Part shown: piece by piece, positions 6,743 through 13,765 of the stretch | Numbering within the stretch: the stretch's first letter is position 1 | How the letters are laid out: each line of letters opens with the position of its first letter | Source of the DNA: a virus | IMG/VR virus record: IMGVR_UViG_3300036792_000332 | Span: 1 to 21,344 of that record | Strand: one strand, 5' to 3' | Length of the DNA: 21,344 nt | Made by a program: the position numbers and the translations under genes | Notes under the pieces: model-generated | Told to the model about the DNA's origin: nothing | Seen by the model: only the letters and a program-made list of their open reading frames with translations | The model's database searches: none

Positions 6743-7995
6743 CAGACGGTCTGCACGAGCGCGAGCCCGTGGCTGTTGCGGTTGGTCACGGCGAGGGTCA
6801 CGTAGGCCTTGATCCGGGCCTCCCAGGCGTCGGTGCCGTCGAGGGCTTGAAAGAGCGACTGGCCGCCGACGACGTCGACGCCGAAGTCCCGCCCGACGAA
6901 CCAGCACATCTCCTGGCGGTTGACCGCCATGACCCGGTCCTCGGGGGCGTACTTGTCGGTGCCCATGATGCCGTGGCTGATCTGAAGGCCCCGCCAGCCG
7001 GCCCGCAGCGTGATCTCCCTGCCGTCGTAGCGCTTCTGGGCCTGCAGCTTGTTGGCGAGCGTGCGGCGCTGCTCGAAAGCGGTGACGAAGAGCATGTCCT
7101 CGTCGTTGTCGCCGGCCCCGTCGGTGCCGATGGCGTCCCAGAGCTGCTCGAGGAGGTCCTCGGAGATGGGCGTCGTGGACGACCCGACCTTGACCGAGGC
7201 CCACGCGGGCGAGGTGGCGTTGGAGAGCCCGTGGACCGAGGCGAAGGTGGTCCCGTCGTCGATCATCGTCCGCATGCCCACCATCTCGGAGCCGAAGCTC
7301 CCGGCCCTCGTGACGAAGTGCGACGAGGAGGTGGTCACGACGCCCGAGCCCGCGCCGGAGACGTCGGGGACGGCGTTGGTGTCGATCGTGATGGTCGAGT
7401 TCGTCCGGCTTATCGAGGTGATCTTGCGGGCCTTGCCCTGGGAGATCAGGTTGCCGGCGTTGTCGGTGATGTCGACGTACATCCCGGCAAAGAACATCCG
7501 CATGTCGGCCCGCAGCGTCGTGGTCTGGAGCTGCACGGTGAGCGAGGCCGTAGTAGTCCCGCAGTTCACGATCACCCCGTCGTTCGAGTTCGTCTGGCTG
7601 TTGTAGAGCTCGCGGGCGACGTCGTTCTTCAGGTCCCGCTCGGCACCGTCCATCTCGGCCTCCATGACCCGGCGGAAGGCTCCCCGCTCGTTCTGGGTCA
7701 GCTCGGTCGCCGGCCCGGAGACCTTGATCGTGTGGTAGACGAAGCGCAGCTTCTGCTTGGGCGGGTCGTAGCCCTGGGCGCCCGCGGGGGGCAGGGCGGC
7801 GAGCTCGGCCCTCGCACCCGTGGAGGTGGAACGCTTGGTGTGGACCGACCAGACGGCCTGGCGGCCCACGATGTCCTTGTCGTTGCGCTGGATCTCCGGC
7901 AGTAGCACGTTGCCGTCGTTGACGGCGTTGCGCAGCCCGGGTGAGTAGTCGTCCTTCAGTGCGGCGTCGAAGATGGTCAGGCTCTGGGAGCCCAT
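6742..7995 (-). CDS. major capsid protein, 417 aa
   Basis: A 417-residue protein, within the usual size for HK97-fold capsid proteins. It follows the scaffold gene by three bases and starts with ATG after a purine-rich AGGAGAGGA. Features include an N-terminal helix with PEIQRNDKDIVGRQAVWSVH, a long helix (ERDLKNDVARELYNSQT) like the spine helix, a beta-rich insertion (residues about 150-235) and an A-domain-like region (EDLLEQLWDAIG, FVTAFEQRRTLANKL). The C-terminal part (GGQSLFQALDGTDAWEARIK, AVTNRNSHGLALVQTV) is typical of phage capsids that lack an N-terminal delta domain and use a separate scaffold. It should form the icosahedral shell. The capsid call is strong; the subfamily is not determined. 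Confidence 0.92.
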   Translation of the reverse strand: MGSQSLTIFDAALKDDYSPGLRNAVNDGNVLLPEIQRNDKDIVGRQAVWSVHTKRSTSTGARAELAALPPAGAQGYDPPKQKLRFVYHTIKVSGPATELTQNERGAFRRVMEAEMDGAERDLKNDVARELYNSQTNSNDGVIVNCGTTTASLTVQLQTTTLRADMRMFFAGMYVDITDNAGNLISQGKARKITSISRTNSTITIDTNAVPDVSGAGSGVVTTSSSHFVTRAGSFGSEMVGMRTMIDDGTTFASVHGLSNATSPAWASVKVGSSTTPISEDLLEQLWDAIGTDGAGDNDEDMLFVTAFEQRRTLANKLQAQKRYDGREITLRAGWRGLQISHGIMGTDKYAPEDRVMAVNRQEMCWFVGRDFGVDVVGGQSLFQALDGTDAWEARIKAYVTLAVTNRNSHGLALVQTV

Positions 7996-7998
7996 TGC

Positions 7999-8817
7999 TC
8001 AGTCCTCTCCTGCGGCCTCCAACCTCATCCGGAGGCGCTCGTGGGCAGATTTCACGTTCTTGGGGGCCGGGAGGGCCTCAAGCCCGGAGGGCGAGGCACC
8101 GCCGGTTAGCGGTGTGGGGAGGTTGCGGTTGGCCTGCGCCTTCGCCTGCAGGGCGGCGCCGGTGGCCCCCTGGAGATGGGCCTCGTAGTCGCCGTAGCCT
8201 CGGCGCACGGCCTCGGCGAGCACGTAGGGGTCACGCTCGTCCTCGTCGACGTAGCGGTCCGCCAGCTCGAGCACGATGGTGCGGGTGACCGGGTCGGCGA
8301 CGCCCACCTCGGCAAGCGCGCTCTCCAGGCCCCCGATGGCGACCTGCTGGGCCTGCGCCATGGTCATCTGCTGGATGGGGGCGTTGACCTGCTGGGCGAT
8401 CTGGCCCTGGAGCTGGGCGCCCCACTGCTGGAGCAGCTCCCAGGTGACGGGCTGGGTCGGATCCTCGACGGGGACCGGCGGTGCTGCCGGGGGAGCGGGG
8501 GCCTGAGCTCCGGTCGAGATGAACTCCTGGATCCGCTCCGGGCTGTAGCCCATGGCGGTGAGGGCCTCGACGGTGATCCGGGCGAGACCGTCCTTTGTGG
8601 CCGACATCTGCCAGAGATTGGCGGCCTGGCGGGCGGTGTCTGCGTCGCCGAAGCTCTCCTCGATCAGGCCCTCGTACTCCGCGCTCCTGGTGCGGTAGCC
8701 GGCGGCCTGGCGGCGCAGCTTCTCGACGTAGTCCCGTGGGAAAACGTCCTGGTTTTCGGGGAGGTCGCCCTCCAGGTCCAGCTCCTCGGGCTCCAGGCCC
8801 TCGGTGACTTCTGACAC
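7999..8817 (-). CDS. capsid scaffolding protein, 272 aa
   Basis: The start is GTG at 8815-8817, with a strong GGGGAGG ribosome site seven bases upstream. The protein is acidic at the N-terminus (EPEELDLEGDLPEN). It has a DYVEKLRRQAAGYRTRSAEYEG helix near residues 30-50, a Pro/Ala-rich linker near 105-120, Gln-rich helices (WELLQQWGAQLQGQIAQQV), and a basic C-terminus (KNVKSAHERLRMRLEAAGED). Acidic, helical proteins with a conserved YVEKLR.E...YR segment and a basic C-terminal helix just upstream of the capsid gene are classical internal scaffolds. It should direct procapsid assembly and then leave. No protease motif is seen. The 5' leader carries two copies of the repeated box. Confidence 0.9.
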   Translation of the reverse strand: MSEVTEGLEPEELDLEGDLPENQDVFPRDYVEKLRRQAAGYRTRSAEYEGLIEESFGDADTARQAANLWQMSATKDGLARITVEALTAMGYSPERIQEFISTGAQAPAPPAAPPVPVEDPTQPVTWELLQQWGAQLQGQIAQQVNAPIQQMTMAQAQQVAIGGLESALAEVGVADPVTRTIVLELADRYVDEDERDPYVLAEAVRRGYGDYEAHLQGATGAALQAKAQANRNLPTPLTGGASPSGLEALPAPKNVKSAHERLRMRLEAAGED

Positions 8818-8830
8818 GTGCGTACCTCCC

Positions 8831-8860
8831 CGTTATGACGCCCTCCTGGGGCGTTATGAC
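8831..8860. repeat. two GTYATRAC boxes, 21 bp apart
   Basis: CGTTATGAC occurs at 8831-8839 and again at 8852-8860, in direct orientation. The 21-bp spacing is two DNA helical turns, so a bound protein would sit on the same face. The same 9-mer occurs three more times in other gaps, and an 8-base match occurs once more. Confidence 0.75.
8838..8854 (-). other. perfect 6-bp hairpin in the scaffold leader
   Basis: In the leftward transcript, arms ACGCCC and GGGCGU enclose the loop CAGGA. The arms extend into both flanking boxes. No U-run follows, so it does not look like an intrinsic terminator. It could protect the 5' end, or be a DNA dyad for a protein rather than an RNA structure. Confidence 0.45.
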
Positions 8861-8892
8861 ACTTAGGCGTGTCGGGGAGAGTGTACGCCGGG

Positions 8893-9282
8893 TTAGTAGC
8901 CCTGGCCGGTGCCGGGTGGGGCGGCCGAGGGAGCGCCGACGGGGACCTGGCCCCCGGGCATCGCTGGCGGCATGAGGGCCCCCGCCGCGCTCGGGCCTGC
9001 ACCACCGGCGGCGTGCCAGAAGTCGCAGGTCATGGTCGGGTCGATGGGGCCGGAGACGACCTGGCAGGTGGGCGTGGGGCGGCCGGGGACGAAGTAGTTG
9101 CAGTTGCCGCAGACCGTCGCCGGGTTCTCTCCGGGGCGGTAGTTGGCGACGCCGTTAGGATCGAGCTTGCCGCCCGCTTGAGGACCTCCCGCTGCTCCGG
9201 CCGGCCCCGCGTCCTCGCGGGCGGCCACCTTGTCCCGGACGGCGGCGTTGCGGGGGCTGTCGGTGCGCTTCGGCGGGCTCAC
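8893..9282 (-). CDS. small four-cysteine (HiPIP-like) phage protein, 129 aa
   Basis: GTG start overlapping the upstream TGA (GTGA); it ends with TAA, the only TAA stop among the genes listed here. The core reads ANYRPGENPATVCGNCNYFV, then C73 and C86 before DFW, giving cysteines at 58, 61, 73 and 86 (C-x2-C-x11-C-x12-C). Small phage proteins with a YRxG...CxNCxFF...C...C pattern are common near capsid genes and are often annotated as high-potential iron-sulfur-like or metal-binding. Here the core is flanked by long Ala/Gly/Pro-rich tails that look unstructured. Metal or cluster binding is inferred from the cysteines; its role in the virion is unknown. Confidence 0.8.
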   Translation of the reverse strand: MSPPKRTDSPRNAAVRDKVAAREDAGPAGAAGGPQAGGKLDPNGVANYRPGENPATVCGNCNYFVPGRPTPTCQVVSGPIDPTMTCDFWHAAGGAGPSAAGALMPPAMPGGQVPVGAPSAAPPGTGQGY

Positions 9283-9512
9283 GAGTAGTTCGATCCTTTC
9301 CCGGCCTTCACGGCCTTCAGTTGCTTCTTGGCCTCTTTCTCGGCGATCTTATGGTCCTTGGCGTGTTCCTGGTTGTGGGCGATGGAGTCGGAGAGGTGGC
9401 GGATGGTCATCTTCCGGTCGGAGGCCGTCACAGGCATCGTTGTGTAGCCCTTGCCGCCCTTGTACTTCGCCGGCCGGCGGTACTTCGTCTCCTCGATCGC
9501 TTTGTTACTCAC
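9279..9512 (-). CDS. basic Lys-rich microprotein, 77 aa
   Basis: The start chosen is the GTG at 9510-9512, just downstream of the preceding TGA; the longer frame merely shadows the neighbour. The 77-residue product is strongly basic: KYRRPAKYKGGKGY near the N-terminus, then RKMTIRHLSDSIAHNQEHAK and a Lys-rich helix (KIAEKEAKKQLKAVKAGKG). The helical C-terminal half with regularly spaced Lys and Glu could form a coiled coil or bind nucleic acid. I recognise no family. It is one of six short genes packed between portal and scaffold. Confidence 0.7.
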   Translation of the reverse strand: MSNKAIEETKYRRPAKYKGGKGYTTMPVTASDRKMTIRHLSDSIAHNQEHAKDHKIAEKEAKKQLKAVKAGKGSNYS

Positions 9513-9514
9513 GG

Positions 9515-9712
9515 TCAACCTCGCATCTTTCCGAGGGTCTGGGCGAGGCGAGCCCGCTTTGCCGTGAGGCCATTGCCCTTCGCCGCGCGTGCGGTCCATG
9601 CCTTGTCGATCTTGCCGCCGTGCACCGCCCCGGCCTTCTTCGCCGTTGCCGTGAGGGCCCCCGGGTGTGAGATGGCCGATTGAATCCACTTGTTGCCGGC
9701 CGTGGTCAGCAC
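9515..9712 (-). CDS. conserved phage microprotein with WIQ-x-AI-x2-PGALT motif, 65 aa
   Basis: The start chosen is the GTG at 9710-9712, which gives a 7-base overlap with the upstream gene; another GTG lies five codons earlier (9727). The 65-residue protein reads NKWIQSAISHPGALTATAKK early and ARLAQTLGKMRG at the end. A short peptide of the form KWIQ.AI..PGAL...A..AG ... ARLA.TL is found in very many tailed phages and their host prophages. Its function has not been established to my knowledge. The product is basic and mostly helical. The family resemblance is from memory of the motif, not from a search. Confidence 0.78.
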   Translation of the reverse strand: MLTTAGNKWIQSAISHPGALTATAKKAGAVHGGKIDKAWTARAAKGNGLTAKRARLAQTLGKMRG

Positions 9713-9903
9713 CTCCCCAAGGCGCACGCCGGGCACGTGACCCGTCCTTGGCCCAGCGTGGTCTCTATGGAGCCCAGCGTGGTCTCTATGGAGCCCAGCG
9801 GCTCCTCGTAGCCTGCGAACATTTGCCCGCACTGGGGGCAGGGAAGCCAAAAGTAGCCTGTCAACCAGGCCCGAAAGCGTCTCAGCATTCGGGGCGCTCG
9901 CAT
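9706..9903 (-). CDS. zinc-ribbon microprotein with duplicated insert, 65 aa
   Basis: ATG start at 9901-9903, two bases after the upstream TGA. The N-terminus is basic (MRAPRMLRRFRAWLTGYF), followed by CPQC (C22, C25) and later CPAC (C57, C60), the two knuckles of a zinc ribbon. Between them lies LGSIETT repeated twice in tandem (residues 36-49), encoded by a 21-bp exact DNA duplication. The typical ribbon has a shorter loop here, so the duplication lengthens the linker without breaking the frame. Small zinc ribbons may bind nucleic acid or stabilise assembly; the partner is unknown. Confidence 0.75.
   Translation of the reverse strand: MRAPRMLRRFRAWLTGYFWLPCPQCGQMFAGYEEPLGSIETTLGSIETTLGQGRVTCPACALGRC
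9752..9800. repeat. 21-bp tandem repeat, 2.3 copies, inside a coding region
   Basis: The 21-bp unit starting CCCAGCGTGG occupies 9752-9772 and 9773-9793 without mismatch, and seven bases of a third copy follow. Because 21 is divisible by three, it adds whole LGSIETT heptapeptides to the zinc-ribbon protein. Exact identity implies recent replication slippage or selection. Confidence 0.9.
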
Positions 9904-9905
9904 GG

Positions 9906-10247
9906 TCAGTAGCCGATGGTGCCGCCGCGGCGGGGCTTGAGGGGGCCGCGCCCGACCTGGCCGTGCATCGTCTCGCCGCGCATGTGCTTGTTCAGGGGGA
10001 GCTCGCTCCCCGCCCCCTTCGTCCCCGAGAGGCCCGGCGTGCCGCCGGTCGGGTTCGCCGGGGATCCCCCGCCCCGGGTCTGGCCCATCTTGGTCATGCC
10101 CACCTGGGCGCGCCCCAGCGGAATCTTGCGGGTCCGGGAGTTCTTGCCCCCGGTGCGCTCCCCGACGACCTGGCCGAAGATCTGCGGCTTGGAGCCGAAC
10201 ATCTTCTGCCCGGTGTAGGGCATCCCGCCCGAGCGGGCGGCCTTCAT
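9906..10247 (-). CDS. basic Gly-rich hypothetical protein, 113 aa
   Basis: The start chosen is the ATG at 10245-10247, with GAGGA about eight bases upstream. A GTG at 10262 overlapping the previous TGA (GTGA) is the alternative and adds five residues. The product is basic and glycine-rich (GSKPQIFGQVVGERTGG, GRGPLKPRRGGTIGY), with few hydrophobic residues, so it is probably extended or disordered rather than globular. Such composition fits a nucleic-acid or capsid-lining peptide, but no family is recognised. It sits in the microprotein run between portal and scaffold. Confidence 0.7.
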   Translation of the reverse strand: MKAARSGGMPYTGQKMFGSKPQIFGQVVGERTGGKNSRTRKIPLGRAQVGMTKMGQTRGGGSPANPTGGTPGLSGTKGAGSELPLNKHMRGETMHGQVGRGPLKPRRGGTIGY

Positions 10248-10258
10248 GGCGCCGTTCC

Positions 10259-10435
10259 TCACTTCGCACCGCCTTTCGCCTTGACGGCCTCGATGGCCTT
10301 GTTGCCGCCGCCCTTGGATTGTCGCACGTGCATGGGGAGGTTCTTCTGGGGGCCGGTCTCGTCCGCCCAGCGCTTGGCGATCTCCGGGTGCTTCGCCCAC
10401 ATGAGGCGGCGCTGCGCCTCGGACTGGAACGGCAC
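10259..10435 (-). CDS. conserved phage microprotein with SEAQRR...HPEIAKRWADET motif, 58 aa
   Basis: The GTG at 10433-10435 begins one base after the portal stop. The protein begins PFQSEAQRRLMWAKHPEIAK and continues RWADETGPQKNLP, with a basic C-terminus (VKAKGGAK). The pattern [K/E]AQ.R.M.A..PEIA.RW...T....LP is a widespread short peptide family in tailed phages, frequently annotated only as hypothetical. Its amphipathic helix with conserved Trp and Pro suggests a protein-binding peptide. The function is unknown to me. Confidence 0.8.
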   Translation of the reverse strand: MPFQSEAQRRLMWAKHPEIAKRWADETGPQKNLPMHVRQSKGGGNKAIEAVKAKGGAK

Positions 10436-10436
10436 G

Positions 10437-12590
10437 TCAGTGGCCCATGCTGGCCGCCTGGGTGTCCGGGCTGACGCCGGGGATCGGGCCCGGCTGGCCG
10501 GCCTTGCCGCCCTGGATACCCGCCATCTGGGCGATGCGGCCCATGAGGTCGCCGGGCTGGGCACCGCCCTGGCTGCCCGCGGAGCCGGGCTGCACGGAGC
10601 CGGGGGCACCGACGGGGCCGATGGCGCCGAGCTGGCCCTGCATGAGGGCATCGTGGAGGTCGCAGTGGGCGTCGATGATGGCCTGGATATGCGGGCCGGC
10701 CTTGCGGAAGTCGTCGGACTTGCGCAACCTGTTGTGAACGTAGGAGTGGACCACCATGTTCTGCCATTTCTGGATCTGGATCAGGTTGCCCTGGAGCATC
10801 TGGTCGTTCTCCCACATGGCCTCGCGGGTGTCCTCGTCGATCTCCCGGATGAGCAGGTCGGTTCCGGGGAGGTCGATGTAGCGCAGGATCGTGGCGGGGT
10901 CGCGCACCAGGCCCGCCTTCTGCAGCTCGAGGGCGATCTGGACCCGGGCGGCCTTGGAGCGGGGGAGAGCCGACTCGGGGGTCACGTGCACGTCGAGCTG
11001 GCGGGGGAGGTCGGCTCCCCGGAACTTCTCGACGTCCATCCGGTCGGCCTCCTCGGACCAGGTCCGCACGAGGCGCTTCTCGGTCCAGAACTGGCGGATC
11101 AGCATCAGGTGCTGCCAGCCGAGGGTGGCGATGCCGTCGGACAGCTCCTTGACCGAGATGTTGCCGGGGACGTCGGCGGCCTCCTGGGCGGCCAGCAGGG
11201 CGGCGGCCGAGAGGCCCGAGAGGACCTCGCCGCGGGTGGCGGGCGAGACGGCGGCGCGCTCACCCATCTCCTTGTCCACCCGGTTCATGGTCTCCTCGAA
11301 GACCTGCGCCCAGCCGGCGTTGGGCATCTCCCAGTGGGGGGGCTGGCCAATCTGGCTGTAGCCGATCGCCTGCACGCGGGTGTTCAGCTTGCGGTCGTCG
11401 ATCGAGCCCTTGGGGTAAAGGAGCTTCGGCACGAGGTCGTTGCGGATCTCGGCCTCCCGGCAGCGGGCGTCGTTGTAGTCGGCCTGCATGCTGATGAGGT
11501 CGTCGACCCAGGTCCGGCCCTCGCGGCGGAAGATGCCGGGCATGAGGTTGAACTGGACGAACGGCAACTTCCCGTGGTCGTAGGGGTAGGGTTTGGGGTC
11601 CTCCAGGATGGTGAGGCCGCTGTACGTGACGACGAGGCCCTCGGGCCTGCTGCGGGAGCCGGGGGGCATCCAGAACTGGTGGACGACGACCTCCTCGTGC
11701 ACCTCAGGCTGGCGGGCGGCGGTGCGCTCCAGGAAGCTGCGCAGCTCGTGGATGAGCGAGATGCCGGGAGCCTGCTCCGTCGTAGCCGGGAGGCGGCCGT
11801 AGCGCTCCCAGACCTCCTCTTTGGTGAGGGTGACGGAGCGGATGGCCCAGCGGGCGCCGTCCATGGAAGTCGCCGAGGGGTCCACGACGAGCTCGAAGTG
11901 GGGCACGACGTCGACCACCACGTCGCCCTGGTGGACGTCCTTGGAGACGAGGGCCTTGCGCATCTGGGGTCCGCGGTTGCCCAGCATGCGCACGGCCATG
12001 CGGTCGGTGGGGTCGGGGACCTTGAGGAGGGCCTCCTCGGTGACGGTGCCCTGGACCTGGCCCAGCTCTGGGTTCCAGGTGCACTGCAGGTACGCCCACC
12101 CGACAGGAACGACCCAGAAGTAGAGGGCCGTTATGCGGGTGTCGATCTGGATCCGGTTTGCCTCGCTGACGAGGATCCGGGTGCCAACCTTGGCTGCCCC
12201 CACGTCGTCCTCTTCGTCGGTGACGGGGCGGCACTCCGGCGTCGGCGACGACTTGGTCAGGCGGGCCACGGCACGCTCGACGTGGCTCCCGACCTTGTTG
12301 ATCGTGATGCGGGGCCTGCTCTCCCGCCGGTACGGGTTGTCGAAGTTCTGCCGAAGGCGCCGGGAGTAGGGGTCCCAGGTCATCCAGTGCTCGCCGAGCA
12401 AGAACATGAGGTTGAGTTTGGGTCGGAACTCCGGTCTGGACTTTGCGCCTAGTTTGTACCGCCGCATGATGGAGGTGAGCATCCCCTTGGGGTCGTCGGG
12501 GATGAGGTAGGGGTTCTTGGCCTGGCCCCCTTCGAGGGCCGCACCCGGGGGCATCAGGCCCCCGCCGGTGTCCTTCCAGCCGCTTGCCAT
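10437..12590 (-). CDS. portal protein, P22-like, 717 aa
   Basis: A 717-residue protein, close to P22 gp1 (725 aa) and much longer than siphovirus portals. It begins with ATG abutting the upstream TAG in frame. The N-terminal third has FRPKLNLMFLLGEHWMTWDP and RPRITINKVGSHVERAVARL, matching the start of P22-type portals (an early helix, then W, then an R..N.i...v). The central region includes VVVDVVPHFELVVDPSATSM and KPYPYDHGKLPFVQF, both typical of this family. The C-terminal region is helical (barrel-like), with a Gly/Pro/Gln-rich tail. It should form the dodecameric DNA-entry ring and bind the terminase and neck proteins. Confidence 0.92.
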   Translation of the reverse strand: MASGWKDTGGGLMPPGAALEGGQAKNPYLIPDDPKGMLTSIMRRYKLGAKSRPEFRPKLNLMFLLGEHWMTWDPYSRRLRQNFDNPYRRESRPRITINKVGSHVERAVARLTKSSPTPECRPVTDEEDDVGAAKVGTRILVSEANRIQIDTRITALYFWVVPVGWAYLQCTWNPELGQVQGTVTEEALLKVPDPTDRMAVRMLGNRGPQMRKALVSKDVHQGDVVVDVVPHFELVVDPSATSMDGARWAIRSVTLTKEEVWERYGRLPATTEQAPGISLIHELRSFLERTAARQPEVHEEVVVHQFWMPPGSRSRPEGLVVTYSGLTILEDPKPYPYDHGKLPFVQFNLMPGIFRREGRTWVDDLISMQADYNDARCREAEIRNDLVPKLLYPKGSIDDRKLNTRVQAIGYSQIGQPPHWEMPNAGWAQVFEETMNRVDKEMGERAAVSPATRGEVLSGLSAAALLAAQEAADVPGNISVKELSDGIATLGWQHLMLIRQFWTEKRLVRTWSEEADRMDVEKFRGADLPRQLDVHVTPESALPRSKAARVQIALELQKAGLVRDPATILRYIDLPGTDLLIREIDEDTREAMWENDQMLQGNLIQIQKWQNMVVHSYVHNRLRKSDDFRKAGPHIQAIIDAHCDLHDALMQGQLGAIGPVGAPGSVQPGSAGSQGGAQPGDLMGRIAQMAGIQGGKAGQPGPIPGVSPDTQAASMGH

Positions 12591-12917
12591 CTAGGGCTCG
12601 GGGACGTAGAAGCGGGGGTCCATGTCGTTCAGCGGCACCTCTTCCTGCACGAGGCCGGTGGGGTCGCGGTAGAAGAAGGTCGACGTCGGGTCGGCGGGGG
12701 ACTCGGGGGCGCCTGCCTGCTGGGGAGCCGCGGGGTGGAACTCCCGGTACTGGCCGAGGTTGGCGGCCGCCACGCGGTCGAGGGCCTGCTCGTAGTGGTG
12801 GTGCTGGGTGTTGAGGATGGCCGCATAGATGGACTTCGCCAGCAGGAAGCCGGCGATGAAGGCGACCACCTCGCCGAGGACGAGGGCGAGGACGAGGAAG
12901 ACGTCAAGCAGGGACAT
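12591..12917 (-). CDS. small membrane-anchored protein next to the portal, 108 aa
   Basis: ATG start at 12915-12917, preceded by AAGAAGG, overlapping the upstream gene by 14 bases. Residues about 4-27 are a continuous hydrophobic segment (LLDVFLVLALVLGEVVAFIA) interrupted by one Glu, so one transmembrane helix is likely. A short helix and a Pro-rich, probably cytoplasmic or virion-exposed tail follow (HPAAPQQAGAPESP ... FYVPEP). It ends with TAG directly followed by the portal ATG. A holin-type, membrane-targeting or virion-inserted role is possible. The buried Glu and single helix do not identify a family. Confidence 0.72.
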   Translation of the reverse strand: MSLLDVFLVLALVLGEVVAFIAGFLLAKSIYAAILNTQHHHYEQALDRVAAANLGQYREFHPAAPQQAGAPESPADPTSTFFYRDPTGLVQEEVPLNDMDPRFYVPEP

Positions 12918-13236
12918 GGGCCTTCTTCCTCGTCGCCGTGGCCTTCGCCGCGAGCGCGGCCTCCAGCCCGTCGGCGACCGTCTGGAGGCGCTCGATCTCC
13001 AAGGCGTGCTCGGCGACGAGGCCCCCGACCTCCTCCAGCTTCACGAGGAGGGCCGCCATGTCCTCCGGCGAGCCCATGCCGCAGAGCCGGCCGGCGTCGA
13101 TCACGCAGGGCACGCAGAGGAAGAGGCCCCCTTCCCCTTCGATCGAGATGCCGAGGTCGATCAGGTCCGTGTTGGTCATGCACAGGTAGCAGCCGGACTT
13201 GGCCGCCTCGACGCCGACGAAGGCAACCCGCTGCAT
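12904..13236 (-). CDS. zinc-ribbon plus coiled-coil protein, 110 aa
   Basis: The ATG at 13234-13236 overlaps the upstream TGA by one base (TGATG). Four cysteines form two CxxC knuckles, C16/C19 (GCYLC) and C41/C44 (LCVPC), consistent with a zinc ribbon. After GMGSPEDMA the rest is helical with heptad-like hydrophobic spacing (LLVKLEEVGGLVAEHALEIE), then an Ala/Lys-rich basic end (KATATRKKAH). A zinc-bound dimeric or trimeric coiled coil is the simplest reading. No known phage family is recognised. It lies between two small genes just upstream of portal. Confidence 0.75.
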   Translation of the reverse strand: MQRVAFVGVEAAKSGCYLCMTNTDLIDLGISIEGEGGLFLCVPCVIDAGRLCGMGSPEDMAALLVKLEEVGGLVAEHALEIERLQTVADGLEAALAAKATATRKKAHVPA

Positions 13237-13490
13237 CAGACGTGGCCCAGCTCGTCGGGGGGAAGCGGCTCGGGCAGGGGTTCGGGGGCCGGATCGGATT
13301 CGGCTGGAATCGGCAGGGGCACGTCGAGGGCCGGGGGGGCGGCGGGGGCCGAGGGCTCGCCGACGGTTTCGAGCACGGCATGGACGGGCGCGATGGCGAG
13401 GTCTGTCTTCTCCCCGGGAACTATCTCGACGACGTGGATCTCCTTCTCGTCGCCGTGCGTGAACAGGTGCAGCAGGTGGCGGACTCCCAT
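13236..13490 (-). CDS. small Pro-rich acidic hypothetical protein, 84 aa
   Basis: ATG start at 13488-13490 with a near-ideal ribosome site, AAAGGAG, five bases upstream. The first 45 residues look folded (RHLLHLFTHGDEKEIHVVEI, PGEKTDLAIAPVHAVLETVG). The remainder is a Pro/Glu-rich, probably disordered tail (PALDVPLPIPAESDP ...). The strong ribosome site suggests a well-translated product. No family is recognised and no function can be assigned. Confidence 0.7.
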   Translation of the reverse strand: MGVRHLLHLFTHGDEKEIHVVEIVPGEKTDLAIAPVHAVLETVGEPSAPAAPPALDVPLPIPAESDPAPEPLPEPLPPDELGHV

Positions 13491-13501
13491 GGCTTCTCCT
13501 T

Positions 13502-13765
13502 TCAGTGGATGAAGTGGACGACGATGTCGCCGAGGACCAGGACGCCGCCGGCGAGCAGCAGGCGGAGGGTGCGGCGGTGGATCTCCTTCGCCCGCTCGAC
13601 CAGTACCCCGACATGGGCCTTATGGCCGTCGAGGGTGGTGACGAACTCGCGGGAGTGCTCCTCGACGCATGTCTTCGCTGCCTGGTGCAGGAGGGCCTCG
13701 TAGGTCACGGCGCGGCGAGCCGCCTCGTCCTCGGCGGGCTTGCCTACCAGGGCGGTGAACGGCAT
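13502..13765 (-). CDS. small tail-anchored membrane protein (XhlA-like topology), 87 aa
   Basis: The ATG at 13763-13765 overlaps the upstream TGA by one base. The longer open frame upstream is a shadow. Residues 1-60 are helical and charged (DEAARRAVTYEALLHQAAKT, HKAHVGVLVERAKEIHRRT). The last 21 residues are one hydrophobic segment (LRLLLAGGVLVLGDIVVHFI), so it is probably a tail-anchored membrane protein. A short coiled coil plus a C-terminal helix is the layout of XhlA-type holin accessory proteins. No endolysin gene lies in the window, so a lysis role is only a possibility. Confidence 0.72.
   Translation of the reverse strand: MPFTALVGKPAEDEAARRAVTYEALLHQAAKTCVEEHSREFVTTLDGHKAHVGVLVERAKEIHRRTLRLLLAGGVLVLGDIVVHFIH

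Larger units (their letters stand above)
8818..8892 (-). promoter_or_regulatory. leader of the scaffold-capsid genes with candidate promoter
   Basis: This is the only intergenic gap of note between the portal and the left edge. On the minus strand a GGCGTACACT sequence, with TACACT at 8880-8885, resembles the GGCGTAGACT -10 sites used by the genes at 16640 and 16740. It would place transcription start near 8873. The leader then contains two GTCATAACG boxes 21 bp apart (8852-8860 and 8831-8839), a hairpin between them, and the GGGGAGG ribosome site. No -35 consensus is evident. A dedicated promoter boosting scaffold and capsid transcripts is a sensible inference. Confidence 0.45.

Noticed and set aside
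9963-12452. Rightward open frame of 829 codons opposite the portal gene
   Set aside because: The composition is a GC-driven antisense artefact. The portal on the other strand is recognisable and complete.
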